Positions 8,247 through 17,631 are shown, numbered from the stretch's first letter. The stretch is DNA of 64,000 bases from Agrococcus sp. Marseille-P2731 (GCF_900117395.1 NZ_FPEG01000001.1:330191-394190), one strand, 5' to 3'. Translations and numbers: made by a program. Notes: generated by a model from the letters alone, not told the origin.

Positions 8247-11200
8247 ATGGCCGGCTGGAACAACCCGGCGATGCCGTGGCGCGAGCTCGAGGGCATCCTC
8301 AGCGACCGCGACGTCGGGGCGGGCAAGACCCCGCGCGCCGAGGAGCTCGACGAGGCGCGGCGCCCGCGCATCCGCGTGCCGAGCGCCTCGACGCCCTACG
8401 CCGAGCTGCACGCCCACTCGCACTACTCCTTCCTCGACGGCGCCTCGAGCCCGGCAGAGCTCGTGAACGAGGCGCGCAGGCTCGGCCTCGAGGCGCTCGC
8501 GCTCGTCGACCACGACGGGCTCTACGGCGCGGTGCGCTTCGCCGAGGCCGCCGCAGAGGCGCAGCTGCCCACCGTCTTCGGCACCGAGTTCTCGCTCGGC
8601 CTCGAGACCCCGCAGCACGGCATCCCCGACCCCGACGGCAGCCACCTCGTCGCACTCGCGACCGGCCCGACGGGCTACTCGGCGCTCGCCTCGGCGCTCA
8701 CCGACGGCTACCTCTCGACCGACAGCCGCGGCCGGCCGGGCGAGAAGGGGCGGCCCATCTTCGAGCTCGAGCGGCTCGCCGAGACCGCGCGCGGCGAGTG
8801 GATGATCCTGTCGGGCTGCCGCAAGGGCACCGTGCGCCAGGCGCTCGACCGCTTCGGTGCCGACGCAGACGGGGCGGATGCCGCCGGTCACGAGCTCGAC
8901 CGGCTCGCGTCGCTCTTCGGTCGGGATCGCGTCGTGGTCGAGCTGAGCGACATCGGCGACCCGCGCGACCACGAGCGCAACCGGGTGCTCGCCGACCTCG
9001 CCGAGCGCCGCGGGCTGCCGATGATCGCGACCACCAACGCCCACATCGCGAGCCCCGCCCGGCAGCAGCTCGGCGACGCGGTCGCGGCCGTGCGCGCCCG
9101 CCGCTCGATCGACGAGCTCGACGCCTGGCTGCCCGCCGGCGGCGTGCCGTCGCTGCGCTCGGGCGCCGTCATGGCCCGTCGCTTCCGCGCGTTCCCCGGC
9201 GCCGTCGACACGGCCGCGGCGCTCGGGCGCGACCTCGCCTTCGACCTGCGCGCCGCATCCCCCGCCCTGCCGAAGACCGAGGTGCCACCGGGGCACACCC
9301 CCATGAGCTGGCTGCGGGCGCTCGTCGACGAGCGGCTGCCGCGCGTCTACGACACCGGCGCAGACGGCGCACCCAGCCCCTCGGTGCGGGGGCGGCTCGA
9401 CCACGAGCTGCGCCTCATCGACGAGAAGGGCTTCGCCGGCTACTTCCTCATCGTGTTCGAGATCGCCGAGTTCGCCCACAGCCGCGGCATCCTCTGCCAG
9501 GGCCGCGGCTCGGCCGTCGCGAGCGCCGTCTGCTTCATCCTCGGCATCACCGCCGTCGACCCCATCCGCTACGACCTGCCCTTCGAGCGCTTCATCTCGA
9601 TGATGCGCACCGAGGAGCCCGACATCGACATCGACTTCGACGCCGACCGGCGCGAAGAGGTGATCCAGCACGTCTACGAGCGCTACGGCCGCCGCAACGC
9701 CGCGCAGGTCGCCAACGTCATCACCTACCGCCCGAAGTCGGCGGTGCGCGACGCGGCGAAGGCGCTCGGCTATGCCGTCGGGCAGCAGAACGCCTGGTCG
9801 AAGTCGGTCGAGTCCTACTCGCGCATCGACGAGGACAGCGGCATCCCCGAGCCGGTCGCGCTGCTCGCCGGCGAGTTCCTGCACGCGCCCCGCCACCTCG
9901 GCATCCACTCGGGTGGCATGGTGCTCACCGAGCAGCCCGTCGGCACGGTCTGCCCCATCGAGCCCGCGCGCATGGAGCATCGCACGGTGCTGCAGTGGGA
10001 CAAGGACGACTGCGAGTGGATGGGCCTGGTGAAGTTCGACCTGCTGGGCCTCGGCATGCTCGGCGCCATGTCGCACACCCTCGAGCTCGCGCGCGAGCAC
10101 CTCGGCGAGGAGTGGTCGATCGGGTCGATCCCCGCCGAGGAGGCGGGGGTCTACGACATGCTGTGCGAGGCGGATGCGGTGGGCGTGTTCCAGGTCGAGT
10201 CGCGCGCGCAGATGGCCACCCTCCCGCGGCTGAAGCCGCGCAGCTTCTACGACCTGGTGATCGAGATCGCGCTCATCCGCCCCGGCCCCATCCAGGGCGG
10301 TGCGGTGCACCCCTACATCCGCCGCCGCACCGGTGCCGAGCCGGTGACCTATCCGCACGCGCTGCTCGTGCCGGTCCTCGAGCGCACCCTCGGGGTGCCG
10401 CTGTTCCAGGAGCAGCTGATGCAGATGTCGGTCGCGGTCGGCGGCTTCGACGCCGGCGAGGCCGACCAGCTGCGCCGCGCGATCGGCTCGAAGCGATCGC
10501 GGGAGCGCATCGAGGCGCTCAAGGCGAAGCTCTTCGCGGGCATGGCCGCGAACGGTGTGGACGACGAGACGGCCGAGTCGATCTACCGCAAGATCGAGGC
10601 CTTCGCGGGCTTCGGCTTCGCCGAGTCGCACTCGCTCGCGTTCGGCAAGCTCGTCTACTCCTCGTCGTGGCTCAAGCTGCACTACCCGGCGGCGTTCCTC
10701 GCTGGGCTGCTGCGCAGCCAGCCCATGGGGTTCTGGTCCCCGCAGACGCTCGTGAAGGATGCCTCGAGGCACGGCGTCGAGACGCTGCGCCCCGACGTGG
10801 CGCGGTCGGGCATCGTCGCTGGCCTCGAGCGGCACGGCGAGCGCAGGCCAGGCGTCGACGCGTGCCTCGAGCGGGAGCAGCCGCCCGTGCCGAAGGTCGC
10901 GACAGAGACGCTCGCGATGCGCGACCGGCATCGGCGCGACGCGGGCTTCGCCGTGCGGATGGGGCTCACGAGCGTCGCGGGCGTGGGCGAGGCGGCCGCC
11001 GAGCGCATCGTCGCCGCGCGCGAGGCGGCGCCGCTGCGCGACATCCACGACCTCGCGCGCCGCGCCGACCTCGACCGCGGCGAGCTCGAGGCGCTCGCGA
11101 CCGCTGGCGCGCTCGAGGGGCTGGGCGTCAGCCGGCGGGAGGGGCTGTGGCTCGCGGGCCCCGCGTCGGCGGAGCGCGAGGATCAGCTCGAGGGCTCGCA

Positions 11201-11645
11201 GCTGGTCATCCAGCCGCCGCTGCTGCCGATGCTGTCGGCCTCCGAGCAGGTGGCGCTCGACATCTGGTCGACGGGTGTCGCGACGGATGATCATCCGGTG
11301 CGGCACGCGCGCGCGATGCTCGACGGCCGCGGCGTGCTGCCGATCGCGGCGCTCGCTGAGGCAGAGCCCGGCCGGCGCGTGCAGGCGGCGGGCGTCGTCA
11401 CGCACCGGCAGCGGCCGAGCACGGCGCAGGGCGTCACCTTCATGAACCTCGAGGACGAGACGGGCATGCTGAACGTCATCATCTCGAAGGGGCTGTGGGC
11501 GCACTCGCGGCAGGTCGCGCGGCACTCGCCAGCGCTCATCGTGCAAGGCATGCTGCAGCGGACGCCCGAGGGGGTCATCGCGCTGCTCGCCGATCGGCTC
11601 GAGCGCTTCGAGGTGCCGAGCTCGGGGTCGCGCGACTTCCGCTAG
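8247..11645 (+). CDS. dnaE2: Error-prone DNA polymerase III alpha subunit DnaE2
   Basis: 1132 residues, typical of DnaE2. This is the translesion polymerase of the ImuA-ImuB-DnaE2 mutasome. The PHP domain begins with YAELHAHSHYSFLDG (residues about 51-65). The polymerase catalytic motif PDIDIDFDADRR is near residue 460, the helix-hairpin-helix region near 910-950, and an OB fold with GVTFMNLEDETG near 1055. The ATG follows a strong GGAAGGGGGAG ribosome site. No LexA box is visible directly upstream, so expression probably comes from the SOS promoter of imuB through the 168-bp gap with its hairpin. Confidence 0.96.
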   Translation: MAGWNNPAMPWRELEGILSDRDVGAGKTPRAEELDEARRPRIRVPSASTPYAELHAHSHYSFLDGASSPAELVNEARRLGLEALALVDHDGLYGAVRFAEAAAEAQLPTVFGTEFSLGLETPQHGIPDPDGSHLVALATGPTGYSALASALTDGYLSTDSRGRPGEKGRPIFELERLAETARGEWMILSGCRKGTVRQALDRFGADADGADAAGHELDRLASLFGRDRVVVELSDIGDPRDHERNRVLADLAERRGLPMIATTNAHIASPARQQLGDAVAAVRARRSIDELDAWLPAGGVPSLRSGAVMARRFRAFPGAVDTAAALGRDLAFDLRAASPALPKTEVPPGHTPMSWLRALVDERLPRVYDTGADGAPSPSVRGRLDHELRLIDEKGFAGYFLIVFEIAEFAHSRGILCQGRGSAVASAVCFILGITAVDPIRYDLPFERFISMMRTEEPDIDIDFDADRREEVIQHVYERYGRRNAAQVANVITYRPKSAVRDAAKALGYAVGQQNAWSKSVESYSRIDEDSGIPEPVALLAGEFLHAPRHLGIHSGGMVLTEQPVGTVCPIEPARMEHRTVLQWDKDDCEWMGLVKFDLLGLGMLGAMSHTLELAREHLGEEWSIGSIPAEEAGVYDMLCEADAVGVFQVESRAQMATLPRLKPRSFYDLVIEIALIRPGPIQGGAVHPYIRRRTGAEPVTYPHALLVPVLERTLGVPLFQEQLMQMSVAVGGFDAGEADQLRRAIGSKRSRERIEALKAKLFAGMAANGVDDETAESIYRKIEAFAGFGFAESHSLAFGKLVYSSSWLKLHYPAAFLAGLLRSQPMGFWSPQTLVKDASRHGVETLRPDVARSGIVAGLERHGERRPGVDACLEREQPPVPKVATETLAMRDRHRRDAGFAVRMGLTSVAGVGEAAAERIVAAREAAPLRDIHDLARRADLDRGELEALATAGALEGLGVSRREGLWLAGPASAEREDQLEGSQLVIQPPLLPMLSASEQVALDIWSTGVATDDHPVRHARAMLDGRGVLPIAALAEAEPGRRVQAAGVVTHRQRPSTAQGVTFMNLEDETGMLNVIISKGLWAHSRQVARHSPALIVQGMLQRTPEGVIALLADRLERFEVPSSGSRDFR

Positions 11646-11664
11646 GCGGGCTCAGCTGGCGACG

Positions 11665-11804
11665 GGTCGCTGAGCCGGTGCGTGCCGCAGGCGCTCACCG
11701 TGTCGAAGCGTGGTCGCTGAGCCGGTGCGTGCCGCAGGCGCTCACCGTGTCGAAGCGCGGTCGCTGAGCCGGTGCGTGCCGCAGGCGCTCACCGTGTCGA
11801 AGCG
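11665..11804. repeat. Three tandem copies of dispersed intergenic repeat family A
   Basis: Units at 11665-11710, 11712-11757 and 11759-11804 are identical 46-mers (47-bp period) reading GCTGAGCCGGTGCG...CACCGTGTCGAAGCG. Each contains an imperfect inverted repeat (TGAGC...GCTCA). The array lies downstream of dnaE2. Related copies occur at 12602, 16670-16768 and 27551-27687, always at gene 3' ends. Confidence 0.93.
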
Positions 11805-11875
11805 TGCGCCCGTCACACCACCGATACCCTGCGGTGCTGCGTGGTCGGCATCCCCCGCACATCGGAGGCGAACCC

Positions 11876-12595
11876 ATGTTCTCGAGCACTGTCACCCAGT
11901 ACTGGCTGCCCCTGTCTGCGGATGCCACACCCGTCTCGAACGGCGAGCTCGGCGTGGTCGTCGACGAGACCCTGCCGCAGAATCGGCGCCTGGCGGTGCT
12001 CGAGCCCACCGACGGTGCCGGCATCGTCTCCGCCACTCCTTCGATCGCGCGCGCGCTCGGCCTCGTGCACGGCGGCACCGTCGGCTCGGCGCAGCTCGCG
12101 GCGGCGCTGCAGCGGGCGGACCTCTCGCTGCACGGCGCCGATGCGCTCTTCTACCTGCCCGCCGAGGGGCATGAGCTGCTCGTGCAGGCGACCGCGCCGT
12201 CACACGTGCGGCAGCTCACCGTCGCCGACGCGACGGCCTTCGCGGCGTTCGAGCGAGAGGCCCCCGAGAGCGACCTCGACGACGCCTTCGTCGAGCTCGA
12301 TCACTGGCTCGTGTTCGGCGCCTTCGTGGAGGACGAGCTCGCATGCGCCGCCAGCATGTACCCGTGGCCCGAGACGGCGCTCGCCGACCTGGGGGTGCTG
12401 ACGCTGCCGCGATTCCGGGGCCGCGGACTCGCCCGGCAGACGGTGCGGGCGATGAGCGCCCATGCGCTCTCGCTCGGCTACGAGCCGCAGTACCGCTGCC
12501 AGCTCGACAACGGAGCCTCCATCGCGCTCGCGCGCTCGGCGGGGCTGGCGTGCTTCGGCACGTGGGACGTCGTCGCCGAGCCTGACGAGGACTAG
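11876..12595 (+). CDS. GNAT-family N-acetyltransferase
   Basis: 239 residues. The C-terminal half is a GNAT domain with the acetyl-CoA pyrophosphate-loop region LPRFRGRGLARQTVRAM (about 181-197) and a conserved QLDNGASIALARSAGL helix typical of FR47/GNAT enzymes. The N-terminal half is not recognised. The ATG at 11876 has GGAGG seven bases upstream; the longer frame starts inside the repeat array. The acceptor is unknown. It lies between two repeat elements and ends convergent with nagA. Confidence 0.8.
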   Translation: MFSSTVTQYWLPLSADATPVSNGELGVVVDETLPQNRRLAVLEPTDGAGIVSATPSIARALGLVHGGTVGSAQLAAALQRADLSLHGADALFYLPAEGHELLVQATAPSHVRQLTVADATAFAAFEREAPESDLDDAFVELDHWLVFGAFVEDELACAASMYPWPETALADLGVLTLPRFRGRGLARQTVRAMSAHALSLGYEPQYRCQLDNGASIALARSAGLACFGTWDVVAEPDED

Positions 12596-12601
12596 ACCTG
12601 C

Positions 12602-12648
12602 GGCTCGCTGAGCCGGTGCGCTCCGCAGGCGCTCATCGTGTCGAAGCG
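12602..12648. repeat. Dispersed repeat family A, single copy overlapping the nagA stop
   Basis: A 46-bp family member between the convergent GNAT gene and nagA. Its right part encodes, on the minus strand, the last residues (STR) and the TGA of nagA, so the repeat has become coding sequence. Confidence 0.9.
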
Positions 12649-13757
12649 CGCCACACCCCGACGACCTCGAGCCGCGCGTCGAGCGCCACGAGATCGGCTC
12701 GGGCACCCACCCGGATGCGGCCGAGGTCGTCGCGACCCACTGCATTCGCCGGTGCTCGCGTCGCCGCATCGACGGCGACCTCGAAGGGCACGCCGGCAGC
12801 GACGAGCACCCGCACCGCCCGGTCGAGCGTGAGCGTCGAGCCGGCGATCGTGCCATCTGCCGCCAGGCGCGGCAGCCCGCCCACGACCCGCACGTCGAGC
12901 GCACCGATGCGGTAGTCGCCGTCGGGCATGCCCGCGGCCGCCATCGCGTCGGTGACGAGCGCGATGCGGCCCGGCGCCGAGCGCAGCAGCAGCGCGAGCA
13001 TCTCGGGGGCGACGTGGTGGCCGTCGGCGATCGCCTCGAGCGTCACGCGCTCGTCGAGGAGCGCTGCAGCCAGCGGGCCAGGGGCGCGGTGGTGCAACGG
13101 CGGCATGGCGTTGCAGGCGTGCGTCAGGAGCGTCGCGCCAGCATCGAACGCGGCGCGAGCGGTGGCTGCATCGGCGCCCGTGTGGCCGACGGCGACGCGC
13201 GCGCCCGCATCTGCGAAGCTGCCGATCGCGTCGAGCGCCCCGGGCAGCTCGGGCGCGATCGTGACCTGCAGGATGCGGCCCTCGCCGGCGTCGAGCAGCT
13301 GCTCGACCGCATCGGGCGTCGGCGCGCGCAGCGCCGAGGCGTCGTGGGCGCCGCGGTGGCTGTCGGCGAGGAACGGGCCCTCGAGGTGGATGCCGAGCAG
13401 CGATGGGTCGACCGCACAGCGACGGGCGGCGGCGGCGACGCGCGGCAGCAGCTCGTCGAGCGGAGCCGTCACGAGCGAGACCGCCCTGCTGGTGCTGCCG
13501 CGCTCGCCGTGGAAGCGGTCGACGGCCTCCCAGTCGGGTGCCCCGTCGTCGAACGCCGAGCCGCCGCCGCCGTGGCAGTGCAGGTCGACGAAGCCGGGCA
13601 CGAGCGTGACGCCTCGCAGCTCGAGATCGGGGGCGCGCGGCGGCGCTCCCTGCCCGACTGCGGTGATGATGCCGTCTGCCGTCTCGACCCACGCATCCGG
13701 CACCAGGACGCCCTCGGCCAGAGCCCGGTCGACCGTCAGCAGCATGCGCTCCGTCAC
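12633..13757 (-). CDS. nagA: N-acetylglucosamine-6-phosphate deacetylase
   Basis: 374 residues, a metal-dependent amidohydrolase that removes acetate from GlcNAc-6-phosphate and supplies the NagB substrate. GFVDLHCHGGGG (about 55-66) carries the HxH metal ligands, GIHLEGPF the conserved Glu, VAVGHTGADA and LTHACNAMPPL further ligands, and LVTDAMAAAGMPDG the catalytic Asp region. The GTG at 13757 is preferred: TAGGCT at 13770-13765 lies seven bases upstream, giving a leaderless start; an ATG four codons downstream is the alternative. Its C-terminal residues are encoded in a dispersed repeat. Confidence 0.92.
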   Translation of the reverse strand: MTERMLLTVDRALAEGVLVPDAWVETADGIITAVGQGAPPRAPDLELRGVTLVPGFVDLHCHGGGGSAFDDGAPDWEAVDRFHGERGSTSRAVSLVTAPLDELLPRVAAAARRCAVDPSLLGIHLEGPFLADSHRGAHDASALRAPTPDAVEQLLDAGEGRILQVTIAPELPGALDAIGSFADAGARVAVGHTGADAATARAAFDAGATLLTHACNAMPPLHHRAPGPLAAALLDERVTLEAIADGHHVAPEMLALLLRSAPGRIALVTDAMAAAGMPDGDYRIGALDVRVVGGLPRLAADGTIAGSTLTLDRAVRVLVAAGVPFEVAVDAATRAPANAVGRDDLGRIRVGARADLVALDARLEVVGVWRASTR

Positions 13758-13780
13758 GCTCGTCAGCCTACGCGGAGGAC

Positions 13781-13822
13781 GCAGAGGGCCCGCCTCGAGC
13801 AGCACTCGAGCACGGGCCCCTG
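13781..13822. terminator. Terminator downstream of the extracellular nuclease gene
   Basis: Outer stem GCAGAGGGCCCG with CGGGCCCCTGC and an inner CTCGAG...CTCGAG pair form a strong two-part hairpin just after the stop of the minus-strand nuclease gene and before the nagA promoter. Confidence 0.7.
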
Positions 13823-13840
13823 CGGCCGATCAGGATCCGA

Positions 13841-16561
13841 TCAGCAGCTCGTGCGCCAGGCCTCCGGGTGCAGCGAGGGAAGGCCGCCGACGTTGTAGAC
13901 AGCCGTCGGGGCGAGCTTCGCGATCTGCTCCTCCACCGAGAGCAGCACGCAGCTGCGCACCGCGAGCACCACCGGGGCGCTGTGCGCACCGGCGACCATG
14001 GAGGCCGAGAGCGCATCGGGGAAGTTCTGCCCCGATGCGACGGCGATCGCCTGCTCGTCGCCCGGCGTGATGTAGGCGTCGATCAGCATGGCGTTGGTCG
14101 CGTAGCGGTCGGAGCCGGCGATGCGGGTGACCGTCGCCCCCGTCGCGCGGTAGGCGCGCAACGCGGTGTCCGAGACCGAGGGCTGTCCGCCCAGCACGGT
14201 CGCCGACTCGATGCCCAGTGACTCGAACGCCTCGAGCGTCGCCTCGTCGGATCGATCGCGCGGCGTGAGCAGCACGGGGATGTCGCCCAGCGCTGCAGCC
14301 GTGCCGCTGGCAGAGACGGCGTCGGCGAACACCTGGCCACTGGCGACGAACGCGGTGGTGGCGTCGCCGAAGTAGCGCTCGGCCAGCTCGGCCGCCGTCT
14401 GGTAGCGGTTGGCACCCGCGATGCGCTCGACGGTCGCGCCGGGCACGATGTCGAGCACCTGCGCGACGACGGCGGGCGAGATCGAGGGGGCGCCGCCGAC
14501 GATCGTGACGGTCGAGGGCTGCAGGCGCTCGAGCTCCTCGGCCGTCGCGGTGGGCAGCACCGAGGCGCGCGTCAGCAGGAGGCTCGCGTCGACGCTCGCC
14601 GCCGCGGGGCCTGCGGCCAGCGCATCCGGGAACAGCTCGCCGGAGGCCAGCAGCACGTCGGTGCCAGCCGCGAAGGTGGCGCGCGAGGTCTCGGCGTTCG
14701 TCTCGAAGCGGTTCGCGCCGGCGTAGGTCTCGACCACCGTCTCGGTCGGCGGGGCGGCCTCGAGCGCGAGCCCGATCACGACGGCATCGTGGTCGCTCGA
14801 CCGGTAGGGGTCGGGTGCGAAGAGCGCATCCTGCGCGTCGGCCTTGAAGGCCATCGCATAGTCGATGATGCTCGGCTCGTCCGCGTTCGCGTGCCATGCG
14901 GCGGCGCCCACGACGTGCGGCTGCAGCGCCTGATCGGCCAGACCGTAGTCGAGGTAGCCGAGCAGACCGTCGAAGACGTAGGTGTAGGCCTCCTCGCCCT
15001 GGAACTGCTCGAGCAGGTCGCTCCAGCCTGCGGCCTCGAGCGTGGTGATCGGATCCTCGTGGTCGTAGGAGTTCAGGTCGCCGATGATGAGCGAGCCGTC
15101 AGCCTCCACACCGGTGGGCTCGCTCGCCATCCAGTCGGCGAGCGCGGCCGCGGCATCCGTGCGCACCTCGTTGCAGTTGCCCTGCTCGGGCGTGCCGGTG
15201 TCGCCCTCGCACGCCGAGCCCTTGGACTTCAGGTGGTTGACGGCGACGGTGATGACGCGGTCGGTCGCGGTGTCGACGAACGACTGCGCGATCGCGGGGC
15301 GGTTGGCCGAGGTGTCGAAGCGCGCGTCGACGGTCTCGTCGAGCACGGCGTGCTCGCCCTCGGGGGTGACGAGGGCGGGCTGGTAGAGCAGTGCGGTCGT
15401 GATCTCGTCCGTGCCGACGGTGCCGGTGTCGATGCCCGCCCAACGAGCCGAGCCGTCGTCGTTCGGACCGGCGGCCTCGTTGAGCGCGGCGACCAGCGCA
15501 TCCAGCGCCTCGCCGTCGTTGTTCTCGATCTCGTTCACACCGATGATGGCGGAGTCGAGCTCGGTGAGGGCGGCGACGATCTTCGCCTCCTGGCGCGCGA
15601 GCTCTTCAGCGGTCTGCGCGCCGCGGCTGCCGAGCGTCGTGAAGTAGTTGAGCACGTTGAACGAGGTCACCTCGAGCGTCGCGCCGGCGATCTCGGGTGC
15701 CGGTCCGCGGCTGTTGACCGACGTGAAGGTGCCCGCCTCGGTCGGCTGCAGACGCCAGAGGTCGAAGCGGTAGTCGAGCACACCGGTGATGCCGGTGATG
15801 AGGTCGCCTCCGCGGAAGGTGTTCTCGAGCGTGAACTCCTCGAGGTTGCCGGGGTGGATGGCCGGGTCGGCGTTCTGCGCCGTGCGGCTGTCGTCGATGG
15901 TGAGGCGGTTCATCGCGTTGGCCTCTCGGATCGCTGCCGCCTCGGGGGACCCCGGCGCCGCGACGGCGGTGGGCTGCATCTGGCGCTCCGTGCCGACGAC
16001 GACCTCGCCGTAGCGGCCGTAGTTGAAGTACTCGAGGATCGCGAGATCCTGCGGCAGCGTGACGAGCATGCTCTCGTAGCGCTCGTGGTCGTCGATCGGC
16101 AGCTCGAGCTCGGTCGCGGCCGGCATCGCGCCCTCGCCGCAGGCGAGCACGGTGGCGCTCGAGAGCTGCGTCATGCCGAAGTGCTCGCCCGCGACGCCGC
16201 TGACGGTCACCGCGTCGCCCTCGGCGACCTCCGCTGCACCGGGTGCGTAGACGAAGATGCCGTCGCTCGTCGCGGCGTCGCCGTCGCCGGCGTCCTGCAC
16301 GGTGAAGCCGTTGAAGCCTCCGACCTGCCAGTCGCCCACGACCGTGCCGCGCACGACCACGGTCTGGCCGGCGAGCGGGGTCGCCTCGCCGCTGCCCTGC
16401 ACGGCGCCGATCGCCATCGCCTGCGACTCGCAGCTGAGGTCGATGTTCGCCGAGGACTCGTCGATGACCGGATGGTCAGCCGCCATCGCCGGCGTCGCGA
16501 CCAGGCCGGCGAGGGCGAGGGACGCGATGGTGGCGGTGCCGAGCATGGTGCGTGCGCGCAT
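13841..16561 (-). CDS. ExeM/NucH-like extracellular nuclease with three CWB2 cell-wall-binding repeats
   Basis: 906 residues. A signal peptide (1-28, ending PAMAAD) is followed by an OB-fold domain (QTVVVRGTVVGDWQ..., about 55-140) and an endonuclease/exonuclease/phosphatase domain (about 280-590) with EVTSFNVLNYF, GVNEIEN, VNHLKSKG, IGDLNSYD and YRSSDHDAVV, matching the metal and catalytic residues of that fold. Three C-terminal cell-wall-binding type 2 repeats (about 600-906; AGANRFETNAETS, IAGANRYQTAAEL, IAGSDRYATNAML) should hold it on the envelope. Probable role: scavenging nucleotides or phosphate from external DNA. GGAG precedes the ATG at a good distance. Confidence 0.9.
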   Translation of the reverse strand: MRARTMLGTATIASLALAGLVATPAMAADHPVIDESSANIDLSCESQAMAIGAVQGSGEATPLAGQTVVVRGTVVGDWQVGGFNGFTVQDAGDGDAATSDGIFVYAPGAAEVAEGDAVTVSGVAGEHFGMTQLSSATVLACGEGAMPAATELELPIDDHERYESMLVTLPQDLAILEYFNYGRYGEVVVGTERQMQPTAVAAPGSPEAAAIREANAMNRLTIDDSRTAQNADPAIHPGNLEEFTLENTFRGGDLITGITGVLDYRFDLWRLQPTEAGTFTSVNSRGPAPEIAGATLEVTSFNVLNYFTTLGSRGAQTAEELARQEAKIVAALTELDSAIIGVNEIENNDGEALDALVAALNEAAGPNDDGSARWAGIDTGTVGTDEITTALLYQPALVTPEGEHAVLDETVDARFDTSANRPAIAQSFVDTATDRVITVAVNHLKSKGSACEGDTGTPEQGNCNEVRTDAAAALADWMASEPTGVEADGSLIIGDLNSYDHEDPITTLEAAGWSDLLEQFQGEEAYTYVFDGLLGYLDYGLADQALQPHVVGAAAWHANADEPSIIDYAMAFKADAQDALFAPDPYRSSDHDAVVIGLALEAAPPTETVVETYAGANRFETNAETSRATFAAGTDVLLASGELFPDALAAGPAAASVDASLLLTRASVLPTATAEELERLQPSTVTIVGGAPSISPAVVAQVLDIVPGATVERIAGANRYQTAAELAERYFGDATTAFVASGQVFADAVSASGTAAALGDIPVLLTPRDRSDEATLEAFESLGIESATVLGGQPSVSDTALRAYRATGATVTRIAGSDRYATNAMLIDAYITPGDEQAIAVASGQNFPDALSASMVAGAHSAPVVLAVRSCVLLSVEEQIAKLAPTAVYNVGGLPSLHPEAWRTSC

Positions 16562-16669
16562 GGTTCCACTCCGTTGAGGTGCAGGGACACTGCCGACGGT
16601 AGTGAAGGCCACCCACGGCGCGCCCGGGGCCTCAGTTGAACATCGGGTGACGAACGGCGCAAGGGTCGC

Positions 16670-16768
16670 GACCCTTCGACGCGCTCAGCGCCCTGCCGGC
16701 GCGGAGCGGCTCAGGGAACGTGGGTCGCTGAGCCGGTGCGCGCCGGATGCGCACACCGTGCCGAAGCG
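16670..16768. repeat. Dispersed repeat family A, inverted pair
   Basis: A reverse-orientation copy (CCTTCGACGCGCTC...GCGGCTCAGGG, 16670-16716) is followed by a diverged forward copy (16722-16768) ending five bases from the purU stop codon. The pair can fold into hairpins and probably terminates the purU transcript. Confidence 0.85.
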
Positions 16769-16772
16769 GAGG

Positions 16773-17621
16773 TCAGCGGAAGATGATGGTGCGCTGCCCG
16801 TCGAGCAGCACGCGATCCTCGGCGAACCACTGCACCGCGCGCGACAGCGTGCGCGACTCCTCGTCCTGCCCGATCGCGATCAGCTGGGCGGGGGAGTGCG
16901 CGTGATCGACGCGCACGACGTTCTGCTCGATGATCGGGCCCTCATCGAGGTCGCTCGTCACGAAGTGGGCCGTCGCGCCGATGAGCTTGACGCCGCGCGC
17001 GTGCGCCTGCCGATAGGGGTTGGCGCCCTTGAAGCCCGGCAGGAAGGAGTGGTGGATGTTGATCAGTCGCCCGGCGAGCGCGTCGCACAGCTCGGGGGAG
17101 AGGATCTGCATGTATCGGGCGAGCACGACGAGCTCGATGCCCTCCGCCTCGACGACCTCGAGGATCCGGCGCTCGAACGCGGCCTTCGATCCAGCGTCGA
17201 CGACTGGCGAGTGCTCGAAGGGCACGTCGTAGAAGGAGGCGAGCGAACCGAGCTCCGCGTGGTTCGACATGACGAGCGGGATGTCGACGGAGAGCTGCCC
17301 CGCGCGCTGCCGGAAGAGCATGTCGTTGAGGCAGTGCGCAGCCTTCGACACCAATACGAGCGTCTTGAGTGGCCGGCCGACGTCGTCGAGCTGCCACTGC
17401 ATGCCGTAGCGCTCGACGATCGGTGCGAGCCGCGACTCGAAGTCGGTGCGCTCGGCGTCGGCCTCGACCTGCAGCCGCATGAAGAAGCGGTCGGTGTCGG
17501 CAGAGGAGAACTGCTGCGACTCGGTGATGTTGCCGCCGCTGGCGACGATCGCACCGGAGATGGCGTGCACGATGCCCGGCCGGTCCTCGCAGACGAACGA
17601 CAGGATCCAGTGGTTGCTCAC
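16773..17621 (-). CDS. purU: Formyltetrahydrofolate deformylase
   Basis: 282 residues; hydrolyses 10-formyl-THF to formate and THF. An N-terminal ACT domain (ILSFVCEDRPGIVHAISG, about 5-22) precedes a formyltransferase-like catalytic domain with LVSKAAHCLNDML, LARYMQILS, NIHHSFLPGFKGANPY (catalytic His pair region) and GATAHFVTSDLDEGPII (catalytic Asp). The GTG at 17621 is chosen because TAGACT (17634-17629) lies seven bases upstream and the domain starts there. It lies directly downstream of a mini-DivIVA gene, with the promoter inside that gene's stop region. Confidence 0.94.
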   Translation of the reverse strand: MSNHWILSFVCEDRPGIVHAISGAIVASGGNITESQQFSSADTDRFFMRLQVEADAERTDFESRLAPIVERYGMQWQLDDVGRPLKTLVLVSKAAHCLNDMLFRQRAGQLSVDIPLVMSNHAELGSLASFYDVPFEHSPVVDAGSKAAFERRILEVVEAEGIELVVLARYMQILSPELCDALAGRLINIHHSFLPGFKGANPYRQAHARGVKLIGATAHFVTSDLDEGPIIEQNVVRVDHAHSPAQLIAIGQDEESRTLSRAVQWFAEDRVLLDGQRTIIFR

Positions 17622-17631
17622 CCGGTCGAGT

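Noticed and set aside
5808..11546. Minus-strand open frame of over 1900 codons antisense to imuB and dnaE2
   Set aside because: Its composition is the Arg/Ala/His-rich shadow expected opposite high-GC genes, with no domain; the plus strand carries clear imuB and dnaE2.
11665..11804. Possible CRISPR array (three identical 46-bp units)
   Set aside because: Units are separated by a single base, there are no spacers and no cas genes; the same element is dispersed elsewhere.
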